Source of the DNA: Gemmatimonadota bacterium
GTDB taxonomy: Bacteria > Gemmatimonadota > Gemmatimonadetes > Gemmatimonadales > Gemmatimonadaceae
DNA length: 64,000 nt
Direction of reading: 5' to 3'
Assembly: GCA_016871895.1 (NCBI GenBank)
Contig: VHBO01000001.1
Location: 1 to 64,000 of the forward strand
In this document: positions 8,785 through 17,635 of the stretch, one piece after another
Layout: each line of letters opens with the position of its first letter
How positions within the stretch are numbered: the first letter of the stretch is position 1
Notes under the pieces: generated by a model
Database searches by the model: none
What the model was told of the DNA's origin: nothing
What the model saw: only the letters and a program-made list of their open reading frames with translations
Translations under genes and position numbers: made by a program

Positions 8785-9251
8785 GACGCGTCGCTCGAGC
8801 GGATCGCCTGCGCCGCGCGGCGGACCGCGCGGACGATCTTGGGGTGCGTCCCGCAGCGGCAGAGGTTCCCGCTGAGCGCGGAGCGCACCTCCGCCTCGGT
8901 GGGATCATCGACGCGGGCGAGGAGGGCCGCGGCGGCCATCAGTTGGCCGGGGGTGCAGAAGCCGCACTGGGCTGCGTCCTCCGCGACGAACGCCTCCTGT
9001 AATGCGTGCGGCGCGTCGACGTCGCCGAGCCCTTCGATGGTCTGCACTGATTGGCCGTCGCACCCGTGGGCGAGGGCGAGGCAACTGAGGGTCGGCTCGC
9101 CATCGACGAGGACGGTGCAGGCGCCGCACTCGCCGCGGTCGCATCCGCGCTTGGTCCCCGTGAGGCCGCAGGCGTCGCGGAGGAAGTCGAGGAGGGGCTG
9201 GTGGCCGGGCGGGTCGGCATCGACCGGGCGGCCGTTCACGATGAGGCGCAC
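8781..9251 (-). CDS. Xanthine dehydrogenase-family 2Fe-2S subunit
   Basis: A 156-residue small subunit with two 2Fe-2S centres. The plant-type ferredoxin domain carries CDRGECGACTVLVDG (about 37-51) and a following LSCLA cysteine; the helical domain carries CGFCTPGQLMAA (about 96-107) and SGNLCRCGTHPKIVRAV (about 127-143). It passes electrons from the Mo centre encoded by the downstream gene, with which it overlaps by ATGA. The start is GTG 9251. A TAACTC/TTAACT stretch 6-7 bases upstream could be a -10 element. Confidence 0.93.
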   Translation of the reverse strand: MRLIVNGRPVDADPPGHQPLLDFLRDACGLTGTKRGCDRGECGACTVLVDGEPTLSCLALAHGCDGQSVQTIEGLGDVDAPHALQEAFVAEDAAQCGFCTPGQLMAAAALLARVDDPTEAEVRSALSGNLCRCGTHPKIVRAVRRAAQAIRSSDAS

Positions 9252-9368
9252 GGTCCGGAGTTAAGGGGAGCGGGTGCGGGTTGTCCAGCGTCCGGGCCGG
9301 ACAGGGGTGTCGGGCGGTCCGACGCGCATCTATCTTTTCCCCACTCCCATCCGCATTGAGGACCGCGC

Positions 9369-9632
9369 ATGCCGTACGTGATCACCGAAGCCTGCATCAA
9401 CACGAAGGACAAGTCCTGCGTCGACGTCTGCCCCGTGGATTGCATCTACGAGGGGCCGGAGCAGCTCTACATCAATCCGGACGAGTGCATCGATTGCGGC
9501 GCCTGCGAGCCCGAGTGCCCGGTGACGGCGATCTTCCCCGAGGAGGACGTGCCGGGGAACCTCAAGCAGTACGTGCAGATCAACCGCGAGGTCTTCCAGA
9601 AGGAGCCGAAGCCGGGGAAGCCGACACGGTGA
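9369..9632 (+). CDS. fdxA: Ferredoxin (7Fe/8Fe type)
   Basis: An 87-residue soluble electron carrier. Cysteines C11, C19, C23, plus CIDCGACEPECPV (about 39-51), give one full 4Fe-4S motif (CxxCxxCxxxCP) and an N-terminal CxxxxxxxCxxxCP arrangement (SCVDVCPVDCI) typical of FdxA-type 7Fe or 8Fe ferredoxins. The C-terminal extension of about 30 residues is also normal for FdxA. A TATCTT hexamer lies about 31 bases before the ATG and GAGG provides a ribosome binding site. A strong terminator follows. It may supply the nearby redox enzymes but no partner is fixed by context. Confidence 0.93.
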   Translation: MPYVITEACINTKDKSCVDVCPVDCIYEGPEQLYINPDECIDCGACEPECPVTAIFPEEDVPGNLKQYVQINREVFQKEPKPGKPTR

Positions 9633-9638
9633 TGCGGT

Positions 9639-9706
9639 GCGCCGCCGGGTCCGGCGGCGCGGCGATGTGACAAGGGGGGCCGGCGATGCGCCGGCCCCCC
9701 TTCGTG
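9639..9706 (+). terminator. Tandem hairpins and intrinsic terminator after fdxA
   Basis: A first hairpin pairs 9639-9648 with 9651-9660. A second, perfect 11-bp GC stem pairs 9674-9684 with 9690-9700 around a five-base loop and is followed by TTCGTGTCTTT, giving a rho-independent terminator for the ferredoxin transcript. Confidence 0.85.
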
Positions 9707-9789
9707 TCTTTCGGATCATCGTGTGCTCGTCTCGTGACCGCGCCGCTCCGTCACGTCTCATCATCACCACGCGGCACGCACGGTGTGGC

Positions 9790-10284
9790 TCAGCCGAGTC
9801 GCGACTTCCAGATGAGCAGGCTGATGATCGCGATGTACTGCAGGAAGGTGCTGATCTCGCTCTTCCACGCCTCGGCCCAGCGGAACTCACCGGCGGAGCC
9901 GCCGGCCGGCGGCCGCGGGATCCAGCGTGGCGTGCGCGCCTTGTAGTCGAGGTAGGTCTGCCCGAAGATGCTCTCGAGCACCCCCTCCTCGTACCGCACG
10001 ATGTAGAAGTACTCGAGTGCGAAGAGGGCGACCGCGATCGGCAGGAACCAGAGCACGCCCGACAGCGCGATCACGCCCATCCAGATCAAGAAGTTGCCGA
10101 CGTAGAGCGGGTTCCGGCTCCAGGCGAAGGGCCCGTGCGCCACGAGGCTCTGCACGTTGCGCGAACGGCGACGGGTGACCGTGCCGGCGGTGGCGACGCC
10201 CCACAGGCGCCAGGCTTCGCCGAGGCTCATCAGGACCGCGCCGGCGAGGATGTTCTCGCGGGTGAGCGGGCCGCTGCTGACCAA
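9790..10284 (-). CDS. Isoprenylcysteine/phospholipid methyltransferase-family membrane protein
   Basis: At least 164 residues, multi-pass membrane. The family signature is in VAHGPFAWSRNPLYVGNFLIW (split about residues 47-67), where RNPLYVG is the ICMT/PEMT-type SAM-binding turn, and in RYEEGVLESIFGQTYLDY near 97-114. These enzymes methylate a carboxyl or amine at the membrane; the substrate is unknown. The only standard start in frame is TTG 10284, but family-like sequence (FRNRGWLPVPFLL) continues in the same frame back to an upstream TAA near 10466 with no ATG or GTG, so the true N-terminus is unresolved. A non-standard CTG start or a sequence error is possible. It is divergent from rnd. 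Confidence 0.8.
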   Translation of the reverse strand: MVSSGPLTRENILAGAVLMSLGEAWRLWGVATAGTVTRRRSRNVQSLVAHGPFAWSRNPLYVGNFLIWMGVIALSGVLWFLPIAVALFALEYFYIVRYEEGVLESIFGQTYLDYKARTPRWIPRPPAGGSAGEFRWAEAWKSEISTFLQYIAIISLLIWKSRLG

Positions 10285-10465
10285 TAACGGGATCAGCAGG
10301 AAGGGGACGGGGAGCCAGCCGCGGTTGCGGAAGAGTACCGCTCCGATGCGGGCGGCGGGCGTCTGTTCGGCGGCGCTAGGGCCGCCGGAAGGGGTGTTCG
10401 TCAGGAAATCGGTCCAGTCGGGGTCCGGCGAATGGTCGCCGGACAGCCCCCGTGGGGCAAGCGGT

Positions 10466-10471
10466 TAGATT
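10466..10471 (+). promoter_or_regulatory. Candidate -10 element for rnd
   Basis: TAGATT ends six bases before the GTG start of rnd at 10478. There is no Shine-Dalgarno sequence in the six-base gap, consistent with leaderless transcription. Confidence 0.45.
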
Positions 10472-10477
10472 GCTCTC

Positions 10478-11689
10478 GTGCCCGCCTCCTCGCCCTCCGC
10501 CACGTACCTCGACGCCGCCCCCGCGGTCGACCAGTGGCTCGCCGGGATCCGGCAGACGGGGATCCTCGCGCTCGACACCGAAGGCGCGAGCTTCCATCGC
10601 TACGTCGACCGCATCTACCTGATCCAGCTCTCCACGCGTGAGCGGCACGCGATCATCGACCCGCTCCCCATCGCGACGCCGGCGGGGCTCGGTGCGCTCG
10701 TGGAGGATCCTGCGGTCGAGATCGTCTTCCACGACGCCGACTACGACCTGCGGCTCCTGCGGCAGGATTACGGGTGGCAGGTGCGCAACGTCTTCGACAC
10801 GCGCATCGCCGCGCAGCTCCTCGGCCTGAAGGCGTTCGGCCTCGCGGCGCTGCTGGAGCGGTCGTTCGGGATCAAGCTCGACAAGAAGCACCAGCGCGCC
10901 GACTGGTCGATGCGCCCGCTGACGGCCGATATGCTCGACTACGCGGCGCAGGACACGATGCACCTGCTCGGATTGCGCGATGTGCTCCGTGCCGAGCTCG
11001 AGGCGAAGGGACGCCTAGCGTGGGCCGCCGAGGAGTTCGCGCGGCTCGAGACGATCGCGTGGGCGGCGGAGGATCCCGCGGCCGCGTTCCTCCGGATCAA
11101 GGGCGCGCGTGACCTCACGCGGCGCGAGCTCGCCCTCTTCCGGGAGCTGGTGCAGTGGCGTGACGCCACGGCGCTCGCGCTCGATCGGGCGACCTTCCGC
11201 GTGGTGGGGAACGAGACGCTCTTCGAGCTCGCTCGACTCGCGCCGCGCACCCGCGACGCGCTGGGCAAGGTGAAGGGGATGCCGCGCGGGATCCTCGAGC
11301 GCGCCGGTGAGGCGATCCTCGCCGCGATCGGGCGTGGGCTCGAGGTGCCGGAAGCGGAGCTCCCGCGCTTCCCGAAGTCGCCGCGGTGGGACCGCGACCC
11401 CGATTTCGACCACAAGGTCGGCGCGCTGAAGGCGGTGCGCGATGCGGCGGCGACGCGGCTCGAGCTCGACCCGGGCGTCCTCTGCTCGCGCGAACGGCTG
11501 GAGGCGGTGGCGCGCCTGCTGCCGCGCGAGGTGGATGCGCTCACGAGCATCCCAGAGTTCCGCCGGTGGCAGATCGCTGAGATGGGCGCGGGGTTCGTGC
11601 AGGCGATCGCGCCGTACGCGAAGGGAGCAGCGAAGGCGCCTGCGACACCGGCCGCGGACGACGCGGCGGAATCGCCGTATCGGGAGTAG
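10478..11689 (+). CDS. rnd: Ribonuclease D
   Basis: A 403-residue 3'-5' exoribonuclease of the DEDDy class, involved in tRNA 3' maturation and RNA turnover. ExoI (LALDTEGAS, about residues 30-38), ExoII (FHDADYDLRLL, about 85-95) and ExoIII (DYAAQDTMHLL, about 152-162, with the catalytic Tyr) are intact, and an HRDC-type helical region covers about 205-300. The usual second HRDC-like segment follows. The GTG at 10478 is the only start before ExoI that leaves normal spacing. It converges with the MIP18-family gene, sharing a hairpin. Confidence 0.93.
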   Translation: MPASSPSATYLDAAPAVDQWLAGIRQTGILALDTEGASFHRYVDRIYLIQLSTRERHAIIDPLPIATPAGLGALVEDPAVEIVFHDADYDLRLLRQDYGWQVRNVFDTRIAAQLLGLKAFGLAALLERSFGIKLDKKHQRADWSMRPLTADMLDYAAQDTMHLLGLRDVLRAELEAKGRLAWAAEEFARLETIAWAAEDPAAAFLRIKGARDLTRRELALFRELVQWRDATALALDRATFRVVGNETLFELARLAPRTRDALGKVKGMPRGILERAGEAILAAIGRGLEVPEAELPRFPKSPRWDRDPDFDHKVGALKAVRDAAATRLELDPGVLCSRERLEAVARLLPREVDALTSIPEFRRWQIAEMGAGFVQAIAPYAKGAAKAPATPAADDAAESPYRE

Positions 11690-11722
11690 CGTGACGCGCG
11701 TGGGTACTGCCACGCGTCACGC
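11689..11722. terminator. Bidirectional hairpin between convergent genes
   Basis: GCGTGACGCG...TGG at 11689-11703 pairs with CCACGCGTCACGC at 11710-11722, with a two-base bulge and a six-base loop. It sits at the end of rnd and 10 bases beyond the stop of the convergent MIP18-family gene. There is no T-tract, so termination may depend on Rho. Confidence 0.5.
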
Positions 11723-11731
11723 CGTCGCCGC

Positions 11732-12145
11732 TCAGAACCCCAGGTAGGCGCGCACCCGCGGTTCGATCCGGTCGGGCGTCCACGGCGGCGACCAGACGAG
11801 GTTCATCGACACCGCCCCGACGCCCGGCAGCGCCTTCAACTGCTGCTCCGCCTCGGTCATGATCTCGGGCCCCGACGGGCATCCCGGCGAGGTGAGGCTC
11901 ATCTCGATCGTGATGTCGGCACCGGTCACGGCGATCGTGTAGATGAGGCCGAGGTCGAGGATGTTCAGGTTGAGTTCGGGATCCTTCACGCGCCGGAGCG
12001 CGAGCCGGACCTGATCCTCGCTGATCGGGCCGGTCGGGGCGGCCGCGCTCGCCGCTTCTGCCGCTTCAGCCGGGGTGTTGGACGCTGCATTGAGTTGGAC
12101 CAGCGGCTCGGGTGCCGGCGCCATCGGGAGTTCGGCCTCGCTCAT
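11732..12145 (-). CDS. MIP18-family (DUF59) iron-sulfur cluster assembly factor
   Basis: A 137-residue protein of the PaaD/SufT/MIP18 family, which helps mature Fe-S proteins. After an Ala/Pro-rich N-terminus (1-40), the core holds VKDPELNLNILDLGLIY (about 53-69) and the cysteine motif LTSPGCPSGPEI (about 85-96), both diagnostic. Start ATG 12145 overlaps the stop of the upstream serine hydrolase gene by four bases, indicating translational coupling, although no functional link is known. Several Fe-S proteins are encoded in this window (QueG, ferredoxins, the Mo hydroxylase). Confidence 0.88.
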   Translation of the reverse strand: MSEAELPMAPAPEPLVQLNAASNTPAEAAEAASAAAPTGPISEDQVRLALRRVKDPELNLNILDLGLIYTIAVTGADITIEMSLTSPGCPSGPEIMTEAEQQLKALPGVGAVSMNLVWSPPWTPDRIEPRVRAYLGF

Positions 12146-13392
12146 TCGGCGCCTCCAGCGCGCGTGGTGGGGCGCTTCTCGAGCCGGCGGCTCCGCGGGC
12201 TCCAGTCCACGCGCATATCGCTGCGGAAGGTGCGCGGCCACGCCACCTCGGCGAGCGTCGGTTCGTCGGTGATGGCGAGCGCGGCGGCGTCAGCGAGGTC
12301 GTGCCGGACGTCCGCGATGATGATGCCGGCGCGCCGCGCTCGGGGTGCGTGCACGCGATTCGTCAGGAGGATCACAAAGAGGTCCCGATCAGGGTCGATC
12401 CAGAGTGACGTGCCGGTGAAGCCGACGTGGCCGAAGGCCCGCGAGCTGAGGAATTCCCCCGCGCCACGCTCGCCAGCTGCGACTTCCCAGCCGAGGGCGC
12501 GGCCCTCGGCCGCCTCGGTGGTGAAGCGCCGCACCACTTCGGCGCTCAGGAGGCGCGTCCCGCCGTACGTGCCACCGTTCAACAACATCTCGGCAAAGAT
12601 GGCGAGGTCGGTCGCGGTGCTGAACAATCCCGCGTTGCCGGCGACGCCGCCGAGTTTCCGGGCCGTCTCGTCGTGCACGATGCCGCGCACCGGGAGTTCG
12701 GTCGGGGCGATGCGGCCGCGCCAGGTGCCGTCCGGATGGAAGCGCGTGTGTTCCATCCCGAGCGGTTCGAAGACACGGCGCGTCACGAAGGCATCGAGCG
12801 GTTCCTGCGCGATCGCCTCGACGACCCATCCCAGCACAATCGGGCCGAGATCGGAGTATAGGGTCGTGGTGCCAGGAGCAGTGCGGATTGGCGCGGCGAG
12901 GATCTGCGCACGCAGCACCGCGGCATCGGCGGCGCGACGGACCGTCGCCAACCCGGCGGGGAGGCCGGACTGATGCGTGAGGAGGTGCCGGACGGTGACG
13001 GCATCCTTCCGCGGGCCGACGAACTCCGGGAGATAGCGTTGGACCGGCGCGTCGAGGTCGAGTTGGCGGTCGTCGACGAGGAGCATCGCGGCGGTCGTCG
13101 TCGCGACGACCTTCGTGAGCGATGCGAGGTCGTAGATCGTCTCGTCGACCTGCACGGGCCGCGCGTTGGTCGTCCACTGCAGGCGCCCGAACGATTTCTT
13201 CCAGACGATGTGGTCCCGTCGTCCGACGACGACCGCGGCGCCCGGGTACGCCCCGGCGAGGACGCCGCGCCGCACGACGCGGTCGACCGTCTCGAGTCGC
13301 GCGGCCGACATCCCGACGTCGCGCGGCGCCGCCGTGGGGAGGCCACCGCCGACGGTGAGGACCGCGGTGAGGGAGACGAGAGGCAGCAGCAT
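12142..13392 (-). CDS. Secreted class C beta-lactamase-like serine hydrolase
   Basis: A 416-residue exported protein of the penicillin-binding/beta-lactamase superfamily (esterase or peptidase group). Residues 1-22 form a signal peptide. The catalytic Ser-Lys pair is in LASLTKVVAT (about 89-98), the Tyr motif is YSDLGP (about 177), and the third motif HVGFTGTSLW is near residue 324. Its activity could be D-aminopeptidase, esterase or peptidoglycan-related; the sequence does not decide. It is the first gene of a two-gene unit with the MIP18-family gene. Confidence 0.88.
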   Translation of the reverse strand: MLLPLVSLTAVLTVGGGLPTAAPRDVGMSAARLETVDRVVRRGVLAGAYPGAAVVVGRRDHIVWKKSFGRLQWTTNARPVQVDETIYDLASLTKVVATTTAAMLLVDDRQLDLDAPVQRYLPEFVGPRKDAVTVRHLLTHQSGLPAGLATVRRAADAAVLRAQILAAPIRTAPGTTTLYSDLGPIVLGWVVEAIAQEPLDAFVTRRVFEPLGMEHTRFHPDGTWRGRIAPTELPVRGIVHDETARKLGGVAGNAGLFSTATDLAIFAEMLLNGGTYGGTRLLSAEVVRRFTTEAAEGRALGWEVAAGERGAGEFLSSRAFGHVGFTGTSLWIDPDRDLFVILLTNRVHAPRARRAGIIIADVRHDLADAAALAITDEPTLAEVAWPRTFRSDMRVDWSPRSRRLEKRPTTRAGGAE

Positions 13393-13435
13393 CGGGATTC
13401 CCCAGAATGACGGATAGGGGAGGGCGGGGGCAACC

Positions 13436-14395
13436 CTACGCCAAGAATCCCAGCGCGGCGGCGAACGTCGGTGCCGGGTTCTCGAAGAACGGCATATGCC
13501 CCGCCTCGGGGATCGCGACGACGCGCGCGCCCGGGATCACCGCGGCACTCGCCTCGGCCTCCGCGACCGGCAGCGCGTCCTCGGTGCCGTGGATCAGCAG
13601 CACGGGGGCACGGATCGCCGCGAAGCGGTCCCGCCAGTCGAAGCCCTCGCGCCGCAGACGCGCCACCACCGTGGCGCCGTGCGGGCTGTGCGCCTCCGGC
13701 GGCGCTTGCGCGAGCATCGCGGGATCGTGGAACCAGGCCGGATACATCGTCCGGCTGTAGACGGCGTGCCGCGTGGGTTCGGGATCGTGCAGGGCGAGGG
13801 GATCGAGCGCCGCGAGCGCGGTGTGCCGCGTGGCGAGGCCGCGCGCCGCGAGATGGGCGAGCGCCCGGTCGTGCAACGCGTCGAGCCACCGCGACGTCGC
13901 GCCCACGGCGTCGAAGGTCACGACGCGCCGGACGCCCGTGGCATCCTCGGCCGCCGCGAGGAGCGCCATCCCACCACCCCACGAATGCCCGACCAGATCC
14001 CACCCGGCGATCCCGAGCGCCTCGCGCAGCGCGACGATGTCCAGGATGTCGTGCTCGATCCGCGCGGCCCGCGTCCCCGGGGGCGCCGGCGTCTCACCGC
14101 GCCCGCGCTGGTCGTACAGGAAGACCTGACGTCCCTCCGCGAGCGGCGCGAGCGCGGGCCAGAGGAGGTCGTGCCCGTAGATCATCCCCCCGTTGATGGC
14201 GAGGAGGGGCGTCGCGCCGGGCACCGCCGGGGTGCTCCAGACGGCGAAGGGGAGTCCGCGCACCACCACGGTGTGCCGCGTGAGCGGGGGGGTGCGCGGT
14301 CGGGTGCGGCGCCAGGCGGCGAGGCGCGCGACGGCGCCGGCGGGCGGGGTCTCGGACACGCGCGAAACGTACACGGCGTCCGAGGGGTGTCCCAT
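13436..14395 (-). CDS. Alpha/beta hydrolase (prolyl aminopeptidase-like)
   Basis: About 319 residues, cytosolic. The oxyanion strand [14 protein letters not shown], the DQRGRGETP turn, the nucleophile elbow [13 protein letters not shown] (Ser catalytic) and the late [13 protein letters not shown] (Asp) and [11 protein letters not shown] (His) blocks form a complete catalytic triad. DQRGRG-type and GHSWGG motifs are those of proline iminopeptidases and related hydrolases. I chose ATG 14395 because earlier in-frame ATGs lie inside the divergent copA promoter and coding region; GTG 14358 would also be possible. Confidence 0.85.
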   Translation of the reverse strand: MGHPSDAVYVSRVSETPPAGAVARLAAWRRTRPRTPPLTRHTVVVRGLPFAVWSTPAVPGATPLLAINGGMIYGHDLLWPALAPLAEGRQVFLYDQRGRGETPAPPGTRAARIEHDILDIVALREALGIAGWDLVGHSWGGGMALLAAAEDATGVRRVVTFDAVGATSRWLDALHDRALAHLAARGLATRHTALAALDPLALHDPEPTRHAVYSRTMYPAWFHDPAMLAQAPPEAHSPHGATVVARLRREGFDWRDRFAAIRAPVLLIHGTEDALPVAEAEASAAVIPGARVVAIPEAGHMPFFENPAPTFAAALGFLA

Positions 14396-14433
14396 CCCAT
14401 CGGCGCCGCACGTCCACCCAGACGACGAGGCGC

Positions 14434-14462
14434 TTGACATAGGGGAGGGGGGTATCCATCCT
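14434..14462 (+). promoter_or_regulatory. copA promoter with metal-operator-like G-tract
   Basis: TTGACA (14434-14439), a 17-base spacer and CATCCT (14457-14462) precede the copA ATG by six bases. The spacer holds ATAGGGGAGGGGGGTAT (14439-14455), a G-tract flanked by AT/TAT ends that resembles operators bound by CsoR/RcnR-family metal sensors. Control by such a regulator is inferred; no regulator gene lies nearby. Confidence 0.5.
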
Positions 14463-14468
14463 GCACCG

Positions 14469-16736
14469 ATGTCGGCTGCCGTCCACGCGAACGCCCACGC
14501 CTCCTCCGACGCGACCACCGTCGTCCGGCTCCCGGTCACGGGGATGACCTGCGCCGCCTGCCAGGCGAACGTGCTGCGCGCGCTCCAGCGAGCGCCGGGG
14601 GTGACCGAGGCGACGGTGGACCTGATGACCGCGACGGCGACGGTGCGCTACGACGCCGCACACGCGACCCCGACGGCGCTCGTCGGCGTGATCCGTGCGG
14701 CGGGATATGGCGCCGAACTCCCCGACGCGTCGCGGACGGCGTTCGAGGCGCAGGCGCGGCAGGATGAGGCATCGTCGCACGAGTTCCGCGTGCTCCGACG
14801 CGACGCAGTGCTCGCGCTGACCGCCGGTGCGGTGATGATGGGCGCGATGTTCCTCGTACCGCACGCCTACGGCGTCGCCTGGTGGCAGCTCGCCGTCGCC
14901 ACGCTCATCCTCGGCACCGCCGGTCGCCGCTTCTTCGCGCGCGCGTGGGCCGGCCTCCGTCACGGCACCGCCGATATGTCGACGCTCGTGGCGCTCGGCA
15001 CCGGGTCGGCCTTCATCTTCTCGCTCGTCGCGACGCTCCGGCCCGCGCTCTTCACCGCGCGCGGCCTAACCCCCGCGGTGTATTACGAGGCCGTCGTCTT
15101 CATCCTCGGGTTCGTCTCTGCGGGGCAGGCCCTCGAGGCGCGCGCCAAGCGCCAGACCGCCGACGCGGTCCGCGCGCTGATCCACCTGCGTCCCACGATG
15201 GCGCGCGTCGTGCGCAACCTCGCGGAGGTCGAGGTATCGATCGATGAGGTCGTGCCCGGCGACGTGGTGAGCGTGAAGCCCGGCGAACGGGTCCCTGTCG
15301 ATGGTGTGGTGCTGCGCGGCGCGAGCGCGGTCGATGAGAGTATGCTCACCGGCGAGTCGATTCCCGTCGCGAAGTCGGCCGGCGATCCGGTCATCGGTGG
15401 GACCCTCAACGGCACCGGGGCGTTCCGGCTCAAGGCGACGACGCTCGGCGCCGATTCGGCGCTCGCCCGCGTCGTGCAGTTGATGCGCGATGCGCAGGGG
15501 TCGCGCGCACCAATCCAGCATCTCGCGGACCGCGTGGCGGCGCGATTCGTCCCCACGGTGGTGGCGCTCGCGCTCTTCACCTTCCCGGCGTGGTGGATGG
15601 TCACCGAATCACCCGGGCGCGCGCTCACCTCGGCGGTCGCGGTGCTCATCATCGCCTGCCCCTGTGCGATGGGGCTCGCGGTGCCGACCGCGGTGATGGT
15701 CGCGACGGGCCGCGGCGCGCAGCTCGGCATCCTCTGGAAGGGCGGCGAGGCGCTCCAGCGCGCCTCCGAGGTGACGACGGTCGTGCTCGACAAGACGGGG
15801 ACGATCACCGAGGGACGGCCGATCGTGACGGATGTGGTGATGGCCGAGTCGCCCACCGTCGATGATTCCGCCTTCTGGATGGCGGTGCGCGCCCTCGAGG
15901 CGCGGTCAGAGCATCCGACGGCTGCGGCGATCACCGCCGAGGCGATTCGGCGCGGGGCGCCGTTGGTGGAGGTGGAGGGGTTCCGTGCGGTGCCGGGGCG
16001 GGGGGTCGCCGGGATGGTCGATGGGCGCGCCGTGCACGTTGGGACCGCGACCTTCCTCGCGGACGAAGGGATCGACCCTGCGGCGCTCACCGCGGCAAGT
16101 GACCGGCTCGGCGCATCGGGGCGCAGCACCGCGTACGTCGCCGTCGCCGGTGCCGTCGTCGCGGTGATCGGCGTGGCGGATCCGCTCCGCCCCACCTCCG
16201 CCGCCGCGATTGCGGCGCTGCGAGGCGCCGGACTCGATGTCGTGCTGCTGAGCGGAGATGCGCCGGTCGTCGCGCAGGCCATCGCGCGCGAGGCGGGAAT
16301 CACGCAGGTGGTGGCCGGTGTCCTCCCGGAAGGGAAGGTCGCGGAGGTACGGCGGTTGCAGGCTGAGGGGCGTGTGGTCGCGATGGTCGGGGACGGGATC
16401 AACGACGCGCCGGCATTGGCGCAGGCGGACGTGGGTATCGCCATCGGGAGCGGCGCCGATGTCGCTGCGAGCGCAGCGGACGTCGTGCTGATGCGTGGTG
16501 ACCTCGATGGAGTCGTCGCCGCGGTCGCACTCGCCCGCCGGACGATGCGGACGATGCGCCAGAACCTCTTCTGGGCGTTCGCCTACAATGTCGTGGGCAT
16601 CCCCGTTGCGGCCGGCGTGCTCGTCCCGTGGACGGGATGGCAGCTCACGCCGAGCCTCGCGAGCGCGGCGATGGCCCTCAGCTCCGTGAGCGTCGTGACG
16701 AACGCCCTGCGGTTGCGTACGGCCCGCCTCACCTGA
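14469..16736 (+). CDS. copA: Copper-translocating P-type (P1B) ATPase
   Basis: A 755-residue metal exporter. An N-terminal heavy-metal-associated domain has [11 protein letters not shown] (about residues 24-34). Eight membrane segments surround the transport motif [13 protein letters not shown] (about 394-406). The cytosolic domains hold TGES (actuator, about 297), [11 protein letters not shown] (phosphorylated Asp, about 440), SEHPTAAAI (HP motif) and [15 protein letters not shown] and the CxxC-type HMA domain fit monovalent copper or silver. It is followed after 11 bases by a CatE-like gene. ATG 14469 lies six bases after a -10-like element. Confidence 0.94.
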   Translation: MSAAVHANAHASSDATTVVRLPVTGMTCAACQANVLRALQRAPGVTEATVDLMTATATVRYDAAHATPTALVGVIRAAGYGAELPDASRTAFEAQARQDEASSHEFRVLRRDAVLALTAGAVMMGAMFLVPHAYGVAWWQLAVATLILGTAGRRFFARAWAGLRHGTADMSTLVALGTGSAFIFSLVATLRPALFTARGLTPAVYYEAVVFILGFVSAGQALEARAKRQTADAVRALIHLRPTMARVVRNLAEVEVSIDEVVPGDVVSVKPGERVPVDGVVLRGASAVDESMLTGESIPVAKSAGDPVIGGTLNGTGAFRLKATTLGADSALARVVQLMRDAQGSRAPIQHLADRVAARFVPTVVALALFTFPAWWMVTESPGRALTSAVAVLIIACPCAMGLAVPTAVMVATGRGAQLGILWKGGEALQRASEVTTVVLDKTGTITEGRPIVTDVVMAESPTVDDSAFWMAVRALEARSEHPTAAAITAEAIRRGAPLVEVEGFRAVPGRGVAGMVDGRAVHVGTATFLADEGIDPAALTAASDRLGASGRSTAYVAVAGAVVAVIGVADPLRPTSAAAIAALRGAGLDVVLLSGDAPVVAQAIAREAGITQVVAGVLPEGKVAEVRRLQAEGRVVAMVGDGINDAPALAQADVGIAIGSGADVAASAADVVLMRGDLDGVVAAVALARRTMRTMRQNLFWAFAYNVVGIPVAAGVLVPWTGWQLTPSLASAAMALSSVSVVTNALRLRTARLT

Positions 16737-16747
16737 GAGATCCCACG

Positions 16748-17635
16748 ATGGAAATCCCCATCGATGCCTTCGCCGAGGCGACGCCGCTCCCCGAGGCCAC
16801 ACGCCTCGGCCCGGCCGTGCTTCAGGTCACCGACCTCAACCGGTCCGTCGCGTTCCACGAGCAGGTGCTCGGGCTGCGCGTCCTCGCGCGCGATGACGCG
16901 CAGGCGTCCCTCGGCGCTGACTCGGCTACCGAGCCGCTGCTCGTGCTCCGTGGTGGCGCAATGCGCCCCGCCGGTCGTGGGCGCCTCGGTCTTTTTCACT
17001 TCGCGTTTCTTCTCCCGGACCGCGGTGCGCTCGGGCGCTTCGTGCGGCATCTCGTGGGGCTCGGCATCCGCGCGGGCGCGGGGGATCATCTCGTGAGCGA
17101 AGCGTTCTACCTCGACGATCCCGATGGGCTCGGCATCGAGGTGTACGCCGATCGGCCCCGTGATTCCTGGCGTCGCGTCGGTGGCGAGCTCGTGATGGGG
17201 ACCGAGGCGGTGGATGTGGAGGGGCTCGTCGCCGCGGCGGGCCCGATGCCGTGGGTCGGGATGCCGGCCGGCACCGTGATGGGGCACCTGCATCTGCACG
17301 TCGGTACGCTCGAGGCGGCGTCGGCGTTCTATCACGAGGCGCTCGGGTTCGATCGGATGGTGTGGAGCTACCCCGGCGCGCTCTTCCTCGGGGCGGGCGG
17401 CTATCACCATCATCTCGGGACGAACGTCTGGGCCGGCCCGACGGCGCGGCCTGCGGCGGCGGACGAGGCGCGCCTCCTCGAGTGGACGATCGTGTTGCCG
17501 AGTACGCACGCGCTCGACGCGGTGGCGACTCGGCTCGCGCGGGCGGGGGCCGTCCTGACGCGCGACGGGGTCGCGGGCGACGTCGTCACCCGCGACCCCT
17601 GGGGCACCGCCCTCCGGCTCAGCGCTTCGTACTGA
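16748..17635 (+). CDS. Two-domain VOC (CatE-like) dioxygenase/glyoxalase-family protein
   Basis: A 295-residue protein with two vicinal-oxygen-chelate modules (about 15-140 and 175-293), as in Bacillus CatE catechol-2,3-dioxygenase. Features are AVLQVTDLNRSVAFHEQVLG in module one, YLDDPDGLGIEVYAD at its end, and MGHLHLHVGTLEAASAF and GGYHHHLGTNVW in module two; the HHH-containing loop is characteristic of CatE/YfiE proteins and supplies a metal ligand. It is probably cotranscribed with copA. Its 3' end overlaps the convergent amylase gene by 17 bases. The real substrate is unknown. Confidence 0.85.
   Translation: MEIPIDAFAEATPLPEATRLGPAVLQVTDLNRSVAFHEQVLGLRVLARDDAQASLGADSATEPLLVLRGGAMRPAGRGRLGLFHFAFLLPDRGALGRFVRHLVGLGIRAGAGDHLVSEAFYLDDPDGLGIEVYADRPRDSWRRVGGELVMGTEAVDVEGLVAAAGPMPWVGMPAGTVMGHLHLHVGTLEAASAFYHEALGFDRMVWSYPGALFLGAGGYHHHLGTNVWAGPTARPAAADEARLLEWTIVLPSTHALDAVATRLARAGAVLTRDGVAGDVVTRDPWGTALRLSASY

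Noticed and set aside
14396..14539. Earlier start for the alpha/beta hydrolase
   Set aside because: It would cover the divergent copA promoter and first 70 bases of copA, and the added residues have no family match.
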